Source: Micromonospora sp. R77
GTDB lineage: Bacteria; Actinomycetota; Actinomycetes; Mycobacteriales; Micromonosporaceae
Direction: 5' to 3'
Assembly (NCBI RefSeq): GCF_022747945.1
Contig: NZ_JALDST010000001.1
Span: 124,001 to 188,000 of the forward strand
DNA length: 64,000 nt
Translations under genes and position numbers: made by a program
Shown here: piece by piece, positions 32,940 through 41,545 of the stretch
How the letters are laid out: each line of letters begins with the position of its first letter
How positions within the stretch are numbered: the first letter of the stretch is position 1
The notes under the pieces: generated by a model
What the model was told of the DNA's origin: nothing
The model's input: the letters and a program-made list of their open reading frames with translations, nothing else
Databases searched by the model: none

Positions 32940-34064
32940 GTGGGTGCGGCGGTGGGCGATGCTCCGGCTGTGCCGGCTCTCCTTCCCGTGCTGTGGTTGT
33001 GTGGCCCCTCGGGCGTCGGCAAGTCGACCATCGCGTGGGAGCTGTTCACCGGGCTGCCTGGATCCGGCCACGTCGACATCGACCAGGTGGGCATGTGCTT
33101 CCCGGAGCTTCCCTCCGACCCCGGCCGCACCGTGCTGGAGGGGCGCATCCTCGGCCGGGTGGTGGCGAATTTCGCGGCGGCGGGTGCCGGCTGCCTCATC
33201 GTCTCGGGATACGTGGACTCCCGTCGGGGCGTGCATACCGGGTACTTGAGGCAGGCCGTGCTCACCGTGCTCCGGATGCGTTGCGACCAGCCGGAGCTGC
33301 GCCGACGCCTGGAGATCCGGGCCCGCCCTGGAGAACGGCGGGAATCCGCGCTACGGGAGGCGGAGCTTCTGGATCGCAGCTCGCCTGCGTATCGGGTCCT
33401 GGACACCACCGGGCGCACCGCCGTCGAGGTGCTCGAAGCCGTCCGCGCTCGATGGCCGAAGCATCCCGCCCGACAGCCAGGTCCCTGGCCGGACCCCCCG
33501 CGAACGCCCGGTGAGATCCTCTGGCTGTGCGGTGCGACCGCGGTCGGGAAGTCGACGATCGGGTGGGAGGTGGCTGAACGGTCGCGGCGCGCGGGACACA
33601 TCACCGGGTTCGTCGACCTGCAGCAGATCGGCTTCCTCGACCCGGCGCTCGGGCACGATGCCGGCAATCACCGGCTCAAGGCGGCGAATCTCGCCGCCGT
33701 CTGGGCCGAGTTCCATCGGCACGGGGCCCGGCGACTGGTGGTGGTCGGCCAGGTAGCGGACCACAGCCAGGTCCGTCGCTATCTCGAGGCGCTTCCCGCC
33801 GCCACCGTGATGCTGTACCGACTGCACGCGGGCCCGGAGCAGTTGGGCGAGCGCATCCGGCACCGCGGGCTGGGCGGCGGCCCACCCATCGCCGGTGACG
33901 AACTGCGTGGCCGACCCCCTGTCGTGCTGGCTCAGGCGCGCGAAGCTGCCGTCGCACAAGCGGCGGCGTTGGACCGCGCCGACATCGGTGACCTTCGCAT
34001 CGACACCGACGGCCGTTCCGCCCAGGACATCGCTCAGGAGATCATCACGCGTACCGGTTGGTGA
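32940..34064 (+). CDS. Tandem P-loop NTPase/kinase-like protein, unknown function
   Basis: 374 residues from GTG 32940 (start uncertain; GTG 32952 is another option). Two copies of the same module: LWLCGPSGVGKST at 18-30 and LWLCGATAVGKST at 194-206, each followed by a hydrophobic strand with Asp (GHVDIDQVGMCF and TGFVDLQQIGFLD), a second strand (GCLIVSGYVDS and RRLVVVGQVAD) and a C-terminal Arg-rich lid. The pattern is of small-molecule kinases of the AAA_33/zeta-toxin/chloramphenicol-phosphotransferase type. An internal duplication with two intact Walker A loops is unusual. No neighbour suggests a substrate. Confidence 0.72.
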   Translation: MGAAVGDAPAVPALLPVLWLCGPSGVGKSTIAWELFTGLPGSGHVDIDQVGMCFPELPSDPGRTVLEGRILGRVVANFAAAGAGCLIVSGYVDSRRGVHTGYLRQAVLTVLRMRCDQPELRRRLEIRARPGERRESALREAELLDRSSPAYRVLDTTGRTAVEVLEAVRARWPKHPARQPGPWPDPPRTPGEILWLCGATAVGKSTIGWEVAERSRRAGHITGFVDLQQIGFLDPALGHDAGNHRLKAANLAAVWAEFHRHGARRLVVVGQVADHSQVRRYLEALPAATVMLYRLHAGPEQLGERIRHRGLGGGPPIAGDELRGRPPVVLAQAREAAVAQAAALDRADIGDLRIDTDGRSAQDIAQEIITRTGW

Positions 34065-34260
34065 TCGACACCAGTTCGGAGACTTCGGCCGGTCGGATCG
34101 ATCGAGGTTCGTCGGCTGGTGTCCGGCCCGCTTCGGCCACGGCGAGGAGGCGCCGGCGGCGCCATGCGAAGGGCTGCCACCCTGCCACGCCAAGACGGGG
34201 GATCAAGGCGGGGGCCCGGCAAGGGTCTGCGGGTGGCAGGGCCGGTCACGGCGAGCCGCA

Positions 34261-34629
34261 TCACTCGCGCCGCTCGTCCGCCTCATCGCCCATCACCCCG
34301 ACGGGCACCATCAGCAACGACCCGATCGCCATGCAGAGCAGGAAGGGAACCATCGGCAGGCCGGCTCCGACCGAGGGCCGCCAGACGAGCATGATGCCCG
34401 CCACCGCGCACAGCCCCAGGAGCGCCACACCCGCCGTGGCCAACAGCGGAGCGCGTACGCCTCGGGCCACCGGCCCGCGACCCCATCGGCCGCCGACGGC
34501 TGAGCCCAGCACCAGCAGGCCGCAGAACGTGATGCCGAACCACGTCCCGGCCCCGGTCCCGGCAGTCATCAGGATCAGGACACCGACACCCACCGCCGCA
34601 GCGGACAGGAAGAACAGCAACCTCCGCAC
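34261..34629 (-). CDS. Small four-helix membrane protein
   Basis: 122 residues from GTG 34629, preceded by GGAAGGA at 6 nt. Four hydrophobic segments (about 3-25, 32-48, 64-82, 90-113), short loops and an acidic-basic tail (DEADERRE). No family recognised. Single gene in a region of partial copies. Confidence 0.6.
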   Translation of the reverse strand: MRRLLFFLSAAAVGVGVLILMTAGTGAGTWFGITFCGLLVLGSAVGGRWGRGPVARGVRAPLLATAGVALLGLCAVAGIMLVWRPSVGAGLPMVPFLLCMAIGSLLMVPVGVMGDEADERRE

Positions 34630-34795
34630 GATCCATCCTTCCCCGCGTCGGACCGGGACCACGTCGATCGATCCGACCAAGGGTCGCCGCGCGGCGCAAC
34701 CGGAGGCGCACGGCTCGGAGCAGGGCGACGCGTTCGAGGTCGACGACCTGTGGGCCGCCGTCGACCCGGCGGCCGGCGAGGGCTGGTCGGCCGTG

Positions 34796-34990
34796 TCACC
34801 GCCGACGGACCTTGATGCTGTCGAGGTCCGTCGCCACCGACTTCAGGTCGCGGTGGTCGGCGCCGAGTCCCCGGACGGCGGCCGCAGCGAGTGCCTCCGC
34901 CTTGCCGATGACGACTGCTTCCCCGTCCTCCGCGGTCGCTGGGACCAGCCAGCGGAAGGTGAACGCGACCAGGGATCGCTCGTAGGTCAC
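34796..34990 (-). CDS. 64-residue protein whose tail is duplicated at 31.1 kb
   Basis: SLVAFTFRWLVPA, EAVVIGKAEALAAAAVRGLGA and RDLKSVATDLDSIKVRRR: looks like one or two helices and a strand. GTG at 34990 without a clear ribosome site, so it could itself be a fragment of a longer gene. The last 21 codons recur at 31085-31152. Function unknown. Confidence 0.45.
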   Translation of the reverse strand: MTYERSLVAFTFRWLVPATAEDGEAVVIGKAEALAAAAVRGLGADHRDLKSVATDLDSIKVRRR

Positions 34991-35175
34991 GGTGCCCTAC
35001 TACGGCTCTGGCACTGAGATGATCGCCCAACGGGAGATTCGCGACGCCGCCTGGGACTGGTTGAGCATTCCGCGCAATGCCGACGGGATCAGGACGTACG
35101 TCGACCGCTGGACGGCGAGGATGGCGGCCTTGTCGACGATCGAGGGTGGACGGCCGTTCCGCGACGACCCGTGAT

Positions 35176-35733
35176 TCAGCGCACGCGGCGGTAGTGCATG
35201 GCCACCGCGCCGTTGCGGAGCGGCTCCGCCGAGAGCAGCTCGAGCCGGCGCGTGCCGGGCAGCCCGTCCTGGTACAGCGTCGGGCCGTGGCCGGCGATCC
35301 GGGGATGGACGAGCAACCTGTACTCGTCGATCAGGTCCAGCCGGTCGAGCTCGGTCGCGAGCTTGCCGCTTCCGAGAAGGACTCCGGCCGGGGTCGCGTC
35401 CTTGAGCTTCTGCACGCCCTCGCGCAGATCGCCGGCAATGTGGTGGCTGTTGGCCCACGGGAAGTCCGTGCGCGTCGACGACACCACGTACTTGGGTTTG
35501 GCCTCCAGCTTGACCGCCCACTCGCGCATCGCCGCCGGTGCCTCCACATCGCCGCGGGCGACGGCCGGCCAGTAGCTCTCCATCATCTCGTAGGTGACGC
35601 GGCCCCACAGCATCGCCCCGCCCTCGTCCATGAGACGGGTGAAGAACGCGTGTGTCTCGTCGTCCACGATCCCCTCCTGGTGGTCGACGCAACCGTCCAG
35701 GGTGAGGTTGAGGCTGAAGATGAGCGGTCCCAT
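35176..35733 (-). CDS. Dihydrofolate-reductase-like (RibD C-terminal) protein
   Basis: 185 residues. FSLNLTLDGCVDHQEG, MLWGRVTYEMMESYWP, YVVSSTRTDFPW, LGSGKLATELDRLDLIDEYRLLVHP and GHGPTLYQ are the landmarks of the RibD-C/DHFR-like reductase fold that binds NADPH. Paralogues are many in actinomycetes and rarely act in folate or riboflavin synthesis. ATG at 35733; divergent from the VOC gene. Confidence 0.9.
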   Translation of the reverse strand: MGPLIFSLNLTLDGCVDHQEGIVDDETHAFFTRLMDEGGAMLWGRVTYEMMESYWPAVARGDVEAPAAMREWAVKLEAKPKYVVSSTRTDFPWANSHHIAGDLREGVQKLKDATPAGVLLGSGKLATELDRLDLIDEYRLLVHPRIAGHGPTLYQDGLPGTRRLELLSAEPLRNGAVAMHYRRVR

Positions 35734-35812
35734 GGCCGGCGAGTCTAACGCCACCACGGCGTCGGCCAGGGGATCCTCGCATCAGCGAGACCCGACCATG
35801 GGGGCACGGTTC

Positions 35813-36259
35813 ATGTCATACGTACGGCGCTTCGACCACGTCGGCATCACGGTCGCCGATCTCGATGTCGTGACCGCCTTCTTCGTGGCGCTCGGCCTGG
35901 AGGTCGAGGGGAGGATGTTCGTCGAGGGCGAGTTCCTGGAGACGGTCTGCGGCATTCCCGACTCGCGTACCGAGATCGTCATGCTGACGTCGCCCGACGG
36001 TGGCGCCCGCCTGGAACTCGCGCGCTTCGTGCGGCCCGACTCCGTGCCCGGCTCGCCGACCGCGATGGCCAACGAACTGGGCTTGCGCAACGTGTCCTTC
36101 GAGGTCAGCGACCTGCGGGCCGCGGTCGACTGGGCAGCGAGCGAGGGCTACGGACTGGTCGGCGGTATCGGCGAGTACGAGGGCGCCTGGCGGATGGCGT
36201 ACGTGCGGGGGCCGGAAGGAATCATCGTCTCGCTGGCCGAACGCGTCGGGACGCCGTGA
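35813..36259 (+). CDS. VOC (glyoxalase/bleomycin-resistance fold) protein
   Basis: 148 residues. Two beta-alpha-beta-beta-beta modules: FDHVGITVADLDVVTAFFVAL...IVMLTSPDGGARLELARF and LRNVSFEVSDLRAAVDWAA...YVRGPEGIIVSLAER. Metal ligands likely His8, Glu in LELARF, His missing in the second half, Glu at the end. Activity may be lyase, isomerase or binding. An in-frame ATG at 35798 would add five residues. Confidence 0.85.
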   Translation: MSYVRRFDHVGITVADLDVVTAFFVALGLEVEGRMFVEGEFLETVCGIPDSRTEIVMLTSPDGGARLELARFVRPDSVPGSPTAMANELGLRNVSFEVSDLRAAVDWAASEGYGLVGGIGEYEGAWRMAYVRGPEGIIVSLAERVGTP

Positions 36260-36312
36260 CGGGGACAAATGGATTGCCCGAGAGTCCGGCGGAGAGTTTG
36301 ACTGCTCGCCAT
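36256..36312. repeat. 57-nt dispersed repeat, copy 2
   Basis: Ends exactly on the AT of the sulfotransferase ATG. 43 of 57 positions identical to the copy at 32756-32812, without gaps, exactly 3,500 nt apart. Confidence 0.5.
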
Positions 36313-37267
36313 GCCTTCCCCCTCACCGGTCTTCGTCGCGGGTACGGGTCGTTCGGGAACGTCACGGATCGCCGACATCATCGGTGAACATCCGCTGATC
36401 CATCGGATTCCCATGGAGACCCGGTTCCTCATCGACCCTGGTGGACTGCGGGACCTGGCCGACGCGCTCACCGATCGGTACGACCCCACCGTCGGCGAGG
36501 ACGCCCTGCACCGGCTGGGTGACTTCCTCACCGTACGAGTGCCCGGCCGACGCGACGATCGCGGCAAGACCGTTCCCGAGCTGGTCGGCGCGCAGCGCTA
36601 CCGGGACGCCGTACACCGGCTCTGGCCGCAGTTGGTCGCGTGCACGTTCGACGAGCCCGCCTCCCCGGAGGGTTTCGGCGACGCCGACCGGCCTGCCGGG
36701 CCGTTCGCGCCGCCGAGCCGCCGACGGGTACTGCCCAGGTACTTCAGTGACCGGGCCGAACTGATCGCCATCCTGCGCGGGCTGATCGACACCCTGTTCG
36801 GCGGAGCGGCGGCCGACGCGGGCAAGCCGACCTGGTGCGAGAAGACACCGTTCAACCTGCTGTACATGGACTTCCTCTGGGAACTGGTCCCCGGAGCGAC
36901 CATCGTGCACATCACGCGTCACCCGGTCTCGGTGCTCGCCTCCCACCTGGCCCAGCCATGGGCACCACCCACCGTCGACGGCGCGCTCGCCTACCTCACG
37001 CCGATCTACCACCGCTGGCTCACCTGGAAGAACACGGTCGACCTGACGGACAGGCGATACGTCGAGGTGAAAGCGGAAGACCTCGCCGCCGACTGGCCCG
37101 GGCAGCGCCGCGCCCTATTCGAACGGCTCGGCGTCGACGACGTCGCCACCCCGTCGACGTTCCAGGCGCACAAGCTGGCGAACCGCAGCGACCAGTTCGA
37201 CGCCGAGATCCGCCAGGTCATCGAAGCAGCGCTCGGCGACATCATCCCGGCCATGGGATACGCGTGA
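36311..37267 (+). CDS. Sulfotransferase family protein
   Basis: 318 residues. FVAGTGRSGTSRIADII near the start is the 5'-phosphosulfate-binding loop for PAPS; the 3'-phosphate-binding region is HITRHPVSVLASHL near 197-210. Fits the small bacterial sulfotransferase/Stf family; acceptor unknown. The 57-nt repeat forms its leader; no clear Shine-Dalgarno. Confidence 0.85.
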   Translation: MPSPSPVFVAGTGRSGTSRIADIIGEHPLIHRIPMETRFLIDPGGLRDLADALTDRYDPTVGEDALHRLGDFLTVRVPGRRDDRGKTVPELVGAQRYRDAVHRLWPQLVACTFDEPASPEGFGDADRPAGPFAPPSRRRVLPRYFSDRAELIAILRGLIDTLFGGAAADAGKPTWCEKTPFNLLYMDFLWELVPGATIVHITRHPVSVLASHLAQPWAPPTVDGALAYLTPIYHRWLTWKNTVDLTDRRYVEVKAEDLAADWPGQRRALFERLGVDDVATPSTFQAHKLANRSDQFDAEIRQVIEAALGDIIPAMGYA

Positions 37268-37295
37268 CGGCTCTGGCGTCATCCCTCTCCTCGGC

Positions 37296-37327
37296 TTGAC
37301 CTTGACGCAGCGTCAACCCTGCATGCT
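37296..37327 (+). promoter_or_regulatory. MerR-type promoter with 20-bp spacer
   Basis: -35 TTGACC (37296-37301), 20-bp spacer, -10 CATGCT (37322-37327). The spacer holds TTGACGC-A-GCGTCAA (37302-37316), a perfect 7-bp-arm palindrome. A lengthened spacer with a centred dyad is the hallmark of MerR activation; the MerR gene is third in this operon. Confidence 0.75.
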
Positions 37328-37333
37328 GGCGCC

Positions 37334-38161
37334 ATGAATCCCCGGATGACATCCGAGCAGGCCACCGAGCCTGCGATCCAGGTACGCGGCCTGGAGAAGT
37401 CGTACCAGGAACTGCACGTGCTGCGCGGGGTGGACCTCGACGTGGCCCGGGGCAGCATCTTCGCCCTGCTCGGCTCGAACGGCGCGGGCAAGACCACGCT
37501 GGTGCGCATCCTGTCGACGCTGCTCAGGGCGGACGCGGGAACAGCCGGCGTCAACGGCTTCGACGTGGCCGGGCAGGCACCGCAGGTGCGTGAGTCGATC
37601 AGCCTGACCGGGCAGTTCGCGGCCGTCGACGAGGTCCTCACCGGTCGGGAGAACCTGGTGCTGATGGCGAGGCTGCGGCACCTGAGGAATGCTGGTCGCA
37701 TCGCGGACGACCTGCTGGGCCGCTTCTCCCTGACCGACGCGGCGACCCGGCGGGTGTCGACGTACTCCGGTGGCATGCGCCGCCGTCTCGACATCGCGAT
37801 GAGCCTGATCGGGAACCCGCCGGTGATCTTCCTCGACGAGCCGACGACCGGGCTCGACCCGCAGGCGCGTCTCGAGGTGTGGCAGGCCGTCCGGGAGCTG
37901 GCCGGGCAGGGTACGACGGTGCTGCTCACCACGCAGTACCTCGACGAGGCCGAACAGCTCGCCGACCGGATCGCGATCCTGCACCACGGGCGCATCATCG
38001 CCAACGGCACCCTTTCCGAACTCAAGCAGCTCCTTCCGCCCGCCAAGGTCGAGTACGTCGAGAAGCAACCGACGCTCGAGGACGTCTTCCTCGCCATCGT
38101 CGGTGACGAAAGCACCGACACCGACGCCGGCTCCGCCAACCTCTCCACCACGAACAACTGA
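37334..38161 (+). CDS. ABC transporter ATP-binding protein (DrrA-like)
   Basis: 275 residues. Walker A GSNGAGKTTL (about 45-54), Q-loop SLTGQFAAVDEVLTG, signature YSGGMRRRLDIAM, Walker B VIFLDEPTTGLDP, and switch His in LLTTQYLDEAEQL. The C-terminal extension (PPAKVEYVEKQPTLEDVFLAIV) is the GATE motif of DrrA-type daunorubicin exporters. Energises the adjacent permease. First gene of a MerR-controlled operon. Confidence 0.95.
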   Translation: MNPRMTSEQATEPAIQVRGLEKSYQELHVLRGVDLDVARGSIFALLGSNGAGKTTLVRILSTLLRADAGTAGVNGFDVAGQAPQVRESISLTGQFAAVDEVLTGRENLVLMARLRHLRNAGRIADDLLGRFSLTDAATRRVSTYSGGMRRRLDIAMSLIGNPPVIFLDEPTTGLDPQARLEVWQAVRELAGQGTTVLLTTQYLDEAEQLADRIAILHHGRIIANGTLSELKQLLPPAKVEYVEKQPTLEDVFLAIVGDESTDTDAGSANLSTTNN

Positions 38162-38170
38162 GGACTCTCG

Positions 38171-38932
38171 ATGACCAAGCACTTCTTCGGCGACACCGCC
38201 GTCCTGCTGGGGCGGTCCCTGCGCCACATCAGCCGCAGCCCGGACACCATCATCACGACCGCCATCATGCCGATCGCCTTCCTGCTGCTGTTCGTCTACG
38301 TCTTCGGCGGCGCGATCCGGACCGGGTCCGACAGGTACGTGAACTACCTGCTGCCGGGCATCCTGCTCATCACCGTCGCCTCGGGCATCTCCTACACCGC
38401 GTACCGGCTCTTCCTCGACATGAAGGGCGGCATCTTCGAGCGGTTCCAGTCCATGCCGATCGCCCGTTCGTCCGTGCTGTGGGCGCACGTGCTGACCTCG
38501 CTGGTCGCCAATCTGATCTCACTCGTGGTGGTGGTGCTGGTCGCCCTGGCCATGGGCTTCCGCTCGGGCGCCGGCGTGCTGGACTGGCTCGCGGTCACCG
38601 GGGTCATGGTGCTGTTCACGCTGGCCCTGACCTGGCTCGCCGTCATCCCGGGCCTGACCGCGAAGTCCGTCGACGGCGCGAGCGCGTTCTCCTACCCGCT
38701 CATCTTCCTGCCGTTCGTCAGCTCCGCCTTCGTACCGACGGAGAGCATGCCCGGCCCGGTACGCGCCTTCGCCGAGAATCAGCCGGTGACCTCCATCGTC
38801 GACACCATCCGCAAGCTGTTCGCTCAGCAGCAGGTCGGGGACGATGTCTGGATCGCCCTCGCCTGGTGTGCCGGCCTGCTCGTCGTGGCGTACGGCGTCG
38901 CCATGGCCGTCTACCGGAGGAAGATCAGTTGA
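38171..38932 (+). CDS. ABC transporter permease (DrrB-like, ABC-2 type)
   Basis: 253 residues, six hydrophobic segments, ABC-2 signature around FLPFVSSAFVPTESMPGPVRAFAENQPVT. Forms with the ATPase a multidrug or antibiotic exporter of the DrrAB class. Ten nt separate it from the ATPase stop. The substrate may be an internal or external natural product. Confidence 0.94.
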   Translation: MTKHFFGDTAVLLGRSLRHISRSPDTIITTAIMPIAFLLLFVYVFGGAIRTGSDRYVNYLLPGILLITVASGISYTAYRLFLDMKGGIFERFQSMPIARSSVLWAHVLTSLVANLISLVVVVLVALAMGFRSGAGVLDWLAVTGVMVLFTLALTWLAVIPGLTAKSVDGASAFSYPLIFLPFVSSAFVPTESMPGPVRAFAENQPVTSIVDTIRKLFAQQQVGDDVWIALAWCAGLLVVAYGVAMAVYRRKIS

Positions 38933-38962
38933 CGACGGTCCTTCTCGGTGGAGGCTGAGGGC

Positions 38963-39733
38963 ATGCTGACGATCGGACGGCTGGCGGCCTACGCCGGGGT
39001 GACCATTCGCGCGGTGCGGCACTACCACCAGATCGGGCTGCTCCGGGAGCCGGAGCGCGACGCCTCCGGCTACCGGACGTACGACGCCGCCGCCGTCGTG
39101 CGGCTCGTCCGGATCCGAACCCTGGCCGAGGCCGGTGTCCCGCTGGCCCGGGTCCGCGAGCTGCTCGACGCCGAGCCCGAGACGTTCGCCGCCGCGACCG
39201 CCGAGATCGACCAACGGTTGCGGACGCAGATCCGTACCCTGCAGGAGCACCGGCGGCGGATCGCGCGCCTGGGATGCGGCGACTCCCTGGCCGTCCCGCC
39301 GGAGGTGGCCGACTATCTGGACCGGCTACGGGCGATCGGAGCGTCCCCGGCCGCCGTCGAGTCGGAGCGGGACGCCTGGATCCTCATGGCGGCGCGCTGG
39401 CCGGAGGCGATCCCGGAGATGATGGTCCAGAAGGTGGCTCAGCTGTCCAACCCGAAGGTGGTCCGGCTCTATCAGCTCATCGACCGGATCGCCGAGAACT
39501 GGGCGGACGAGGAGCTGCTGGCCGAGACGGCCGACCTGATGAGTGAGCTGTTCGCGCAGGCGGAGGCCGCCGGGGAGCTGACCGGGCAGGACGATGTCAC
39601 GCCCGACGAGGCGTTCATCCGCCTGATGGACTCGTTCGCCGATGCCGCCCATCCTGCCGTCGCCCGGCTGCGGGAGCTGGTCGCGGAACGCGGGTGGGTC
39701 GGCTGGACCCGGGTGGAGAAGCGCCGGCCGTGA
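38963..39733 (+). CDS. MerR-family regulator (TipA/multidrug type)
   Basis: 256 residues. N-terminal MerR HTH: LTIGRLAAYAGVTIRAVRHYHQIGLLREPERDASGYRTYD (cut here), coiled-coil linker (EIDQRLRTQIRTLQEHRRRIARL), then a 140-residue TipAS-like helical ligand domain. ATG at 38963 with GGAGGCTGAGG. Presumably activates the operon by the MerR promoter at 37.3 kb, making a positive feedback loop with its own exporter. Confidence 0.93.
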   Translation: MLTIGRLAAYAGVTIRAVRHYHQIGLLREPERDASGYRTYDAAAVVRLVRIRTLAEAGVPLARVRELLDAEPETFAAATAEIDQRLRTQIRTLQEHRRRIARLGCGDSLAVPPEVADYLDRLRAIGASPAAVESERDAWILMAARWPEAIPEMMVQKVAQLSNPKVVRLYQLIDRIAENWADEELLAETADLMSELFAQAEAAGELTGQDDVTPDEAFIRLMDSFADAAHPAVARLRELVAERGWVGWTRVEKRRP

Positions 39734-39774
39734 GGCGGCGGTACGGCTCTTCGCCGTGCGACGCGGGGCAGGAC

Positions 39775-39812
39775 GTCGGGCGCTGAGCATCCGTTGATCC
39801 CCAGCGCCCGAC
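39775..39812. terminator. Hairpin between convergent genes
   Basis: Perfect 11-bp arms GTCGGGCGCTG / CAGCGCCCGAC, 16-nt loop. Confidence 0.6.
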
Positions 39813-39839
39813 TGACCGGTCCCCCGCGATCCGTGGCGG

Positions 39840-40922
39840 CTACTCGCAGCCCAGGGCCTGCTCGTAGCCGGTCGGTGACTTCCCGTCGGCCACCATGTCG
39901 GCGTACTCCCAGAACACCTCCGGCCAGTCGCCGGCGTCGTTCATCTGGTGCAGCACCTTCCACCGGTGGCTGCTGCGCAACGCGTCCGCGGCCCGCTGTA
40001 CGGCGGCGGCGTCACCGGCCTTGCGGGCGCGCAGCCATTCGCTGATCCACCCGCAGCCGACGCGGCTGGTGACCTTGGCGCCGAACTGGTAGGCGTCGTT
40101 GGTGCCGAGATCCGCCAGTGCCGCGGGGTCGAAGCCGGGCGGGAGCGGCACGTCGGCCAGGACCTTGGCCGCCTGCTCGCTCACCCGCTCGGGTGTGACG
40201 ATCTCCGCCGGGAGCGCGGCCAGCCAGGTACGGGCGTCGACGCGGACCACGTGGGCGAGCAGCTGATCGAACTCGCTCCGCGTCCAGCCGAGGCTGCTGC
40301 GCAGTTCGACGAAGGAGCCGTCGCGGGGCCGGAGCATGACGGCGAAGTCGCCCGCCCGGTAGCGGAACAGGTCTGCGGGCCAGCGGTCCACCTGTACCCG
40401 TTCCGGCCTGCTGACGTCGAGTCGGTCCCGGTGGTAGCTGTCGTACTGGTCGGCGGGGTACCAGTTCATCTCCACCTCCCGTTCGCCGTTCCGGAAGGCG
40501 ATGGTGCCCGTCTTCTCGGCGAAGCCGTAGACGGTGGTCGCCTTCCAACCGGGCTGGTCGATCAGCAGCCGCGGGTTCTCCTCGGCCGCCTTGAGCACCA
40601 TCGCCGAGTACCCGACCGGCCCCTTCGCTCCGGAGGTGATCCCCGGGATCACCGGCTGCCGTTCGGGCTGACGGCCGTCGAGGACGGAGACGGCCAGGAC
40701 ACCGGCGAGGACCGCGGCCGCCACGCCGCCCGCGGCGAGGGCGCTCAACACGCCGCGGCGCGCCCGCAGGGGCCCGGGCGGCAGTTCGGCGACGGGTTCG
40801 AGGGTCGACAGGGACACGATCTCCTCCAGGAGGTGCTGCGCGGCCCCGTCGAAGCGCCCGATGACGTCGGGTCGGTACGGGTCGGCATCCCGGATCATCC
40901 GGTCGAGGTGCTCGTCCGTCAT
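39840..40922 (-). CDS. Sigma-factor-associated membrane protein
   Basis: 360 residues. A short cytoplasmic N-terminus (about 65 residues) is followed by one hydrophobic segment (GGVAAAVLAGVLAVSV) and a large outside domain rich in Arg/Asp/Trp. Resembles the CU044_5270-type partners of ECF sigma factors. Translationally coupled (ATGA) to the sigma factor gene. The N-terminus may bind the sigma factor as an anti-sigma factor, but the ZAS motif (HxxxCxxC) is absent. Confidence 0.72.
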   Translation of the reverse strand: MTDEHLDRMIRDADPYRPDVIGRFDGAAQHLLEEIVSLSTLEPVAELPPGPLRARRGVLSALAAGGVAAAVLAGVLAVSVLDGRQPERQPVIPGITSGAKGPVGYSAMVLKAAEENPRLLIDQPGWKATTVYGFAEKTGTIAFRNGEREVEMNWYPADQYDSYHRDRLDVSRPERVQVDRWPADLFRYRAGDFAVMLRPRDGSFVELRSSLGWTRSEFDQLLAHVVRVDARTWLAALPAEIVTPERVSEQAAKVLADVPLPPGFDPAALADLGTNDAYQFGAKVTSRVGCGWISEWLRARKAGDAAAVQRAADALRSSHRWKVLHQMNDAGDWPEVFWEYADMVADGKSPTGYEQALGCE

Positions 40923-41491
40923 CTGCCCTCCTCCGAGGTGCGTACGGCCATGACGCCCAGTACATGTCCGGGTGGACCGTCGCCGTCACCGATGAGATTC
41001 CGCAGCCGGGCCCGGGCGCGGGACAACCGGGTACGGACCGCGGCCGGGTTCACCTGCAGTACCTCGGCGACCTCGCGCGGCTCCAGCCTCTCCCAGAAGG
41101 TCAGCATCAACACCTCCCGGTCCAGCTCCCCCAACTGGGCCAGCGCGGCCCGCACGGTGAGCCGTTCGGGCACCTCGCTGCCCGGGTCGACGGCAGCGGC
41201 CATCCCCAGCCGTTGGCGCAACCGGTCGCCCAGCCGTTCCCGGCGCGCTCCGCCGCGGTGGTGGTTGGCCAGCACGCGCCGGGCCACGCCGTACAGCCAC
41301 AGCCGGGCTTCGGCCTCCGGCGGCATGTCCCGGCTGCGCCGCCAGGCGACGAGGAAGGTCTCCGCGACCACGTCGGCGGCGTCTTCGGGCTGCGCGACGC
41401 GCCGCGTGGCGTACGCCAGCAGCGGTGCGAAGTTGACCGCGTAGACGCGTCGGAAGCGGTCCTCGTGCTCGGTCCCGGAGCTCACGTCCAA
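40919..41491 (-). CDS. ECF sigma factor
   Basis: 190 residues. Region 2 (FAPLLAYATRRVAQPEDAADVVAETFLVAWRRS, split here; ARLWLYGVARRVL) and region 4 (ALAQLGELDREVLMLTFWERLEPREVAEVLQVNPAAVRTRLSRARARL, split here). Four-nt overlap with the membrane partner. Confidence 0.92.
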   Translation of the reverse strand: MDVSSGTEHEDRFRRVYAVNFAPLLAYATRRVAQPEDAADVVAETFLVAWRRSRDMPPEAEARLWLYGVARRVLANHHRGGARRERLGDRLRQRLGMAAAVDPGSEVPERLTVRAALAQLGELDREVLMLTFWERLEPREVAEVLQVNPAAVRTRLSRARARLRNLIGDGDGPPGHVLGVMAVRTSEEGR

Positions 41492-41545
41492 TCCATGTCC
41501 GGTCGAGCACTCGTCGTGACAGGCCCGCCGGAAAATCCTCGACGG

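Noticed and set aside
34992..35174. 60-codon plus-strand frame (starts near GTG 34992)
   Set aside because: No recognisable family or ribosome site; the opposite strand is equally open, so it is probably noncoding or a remnant.
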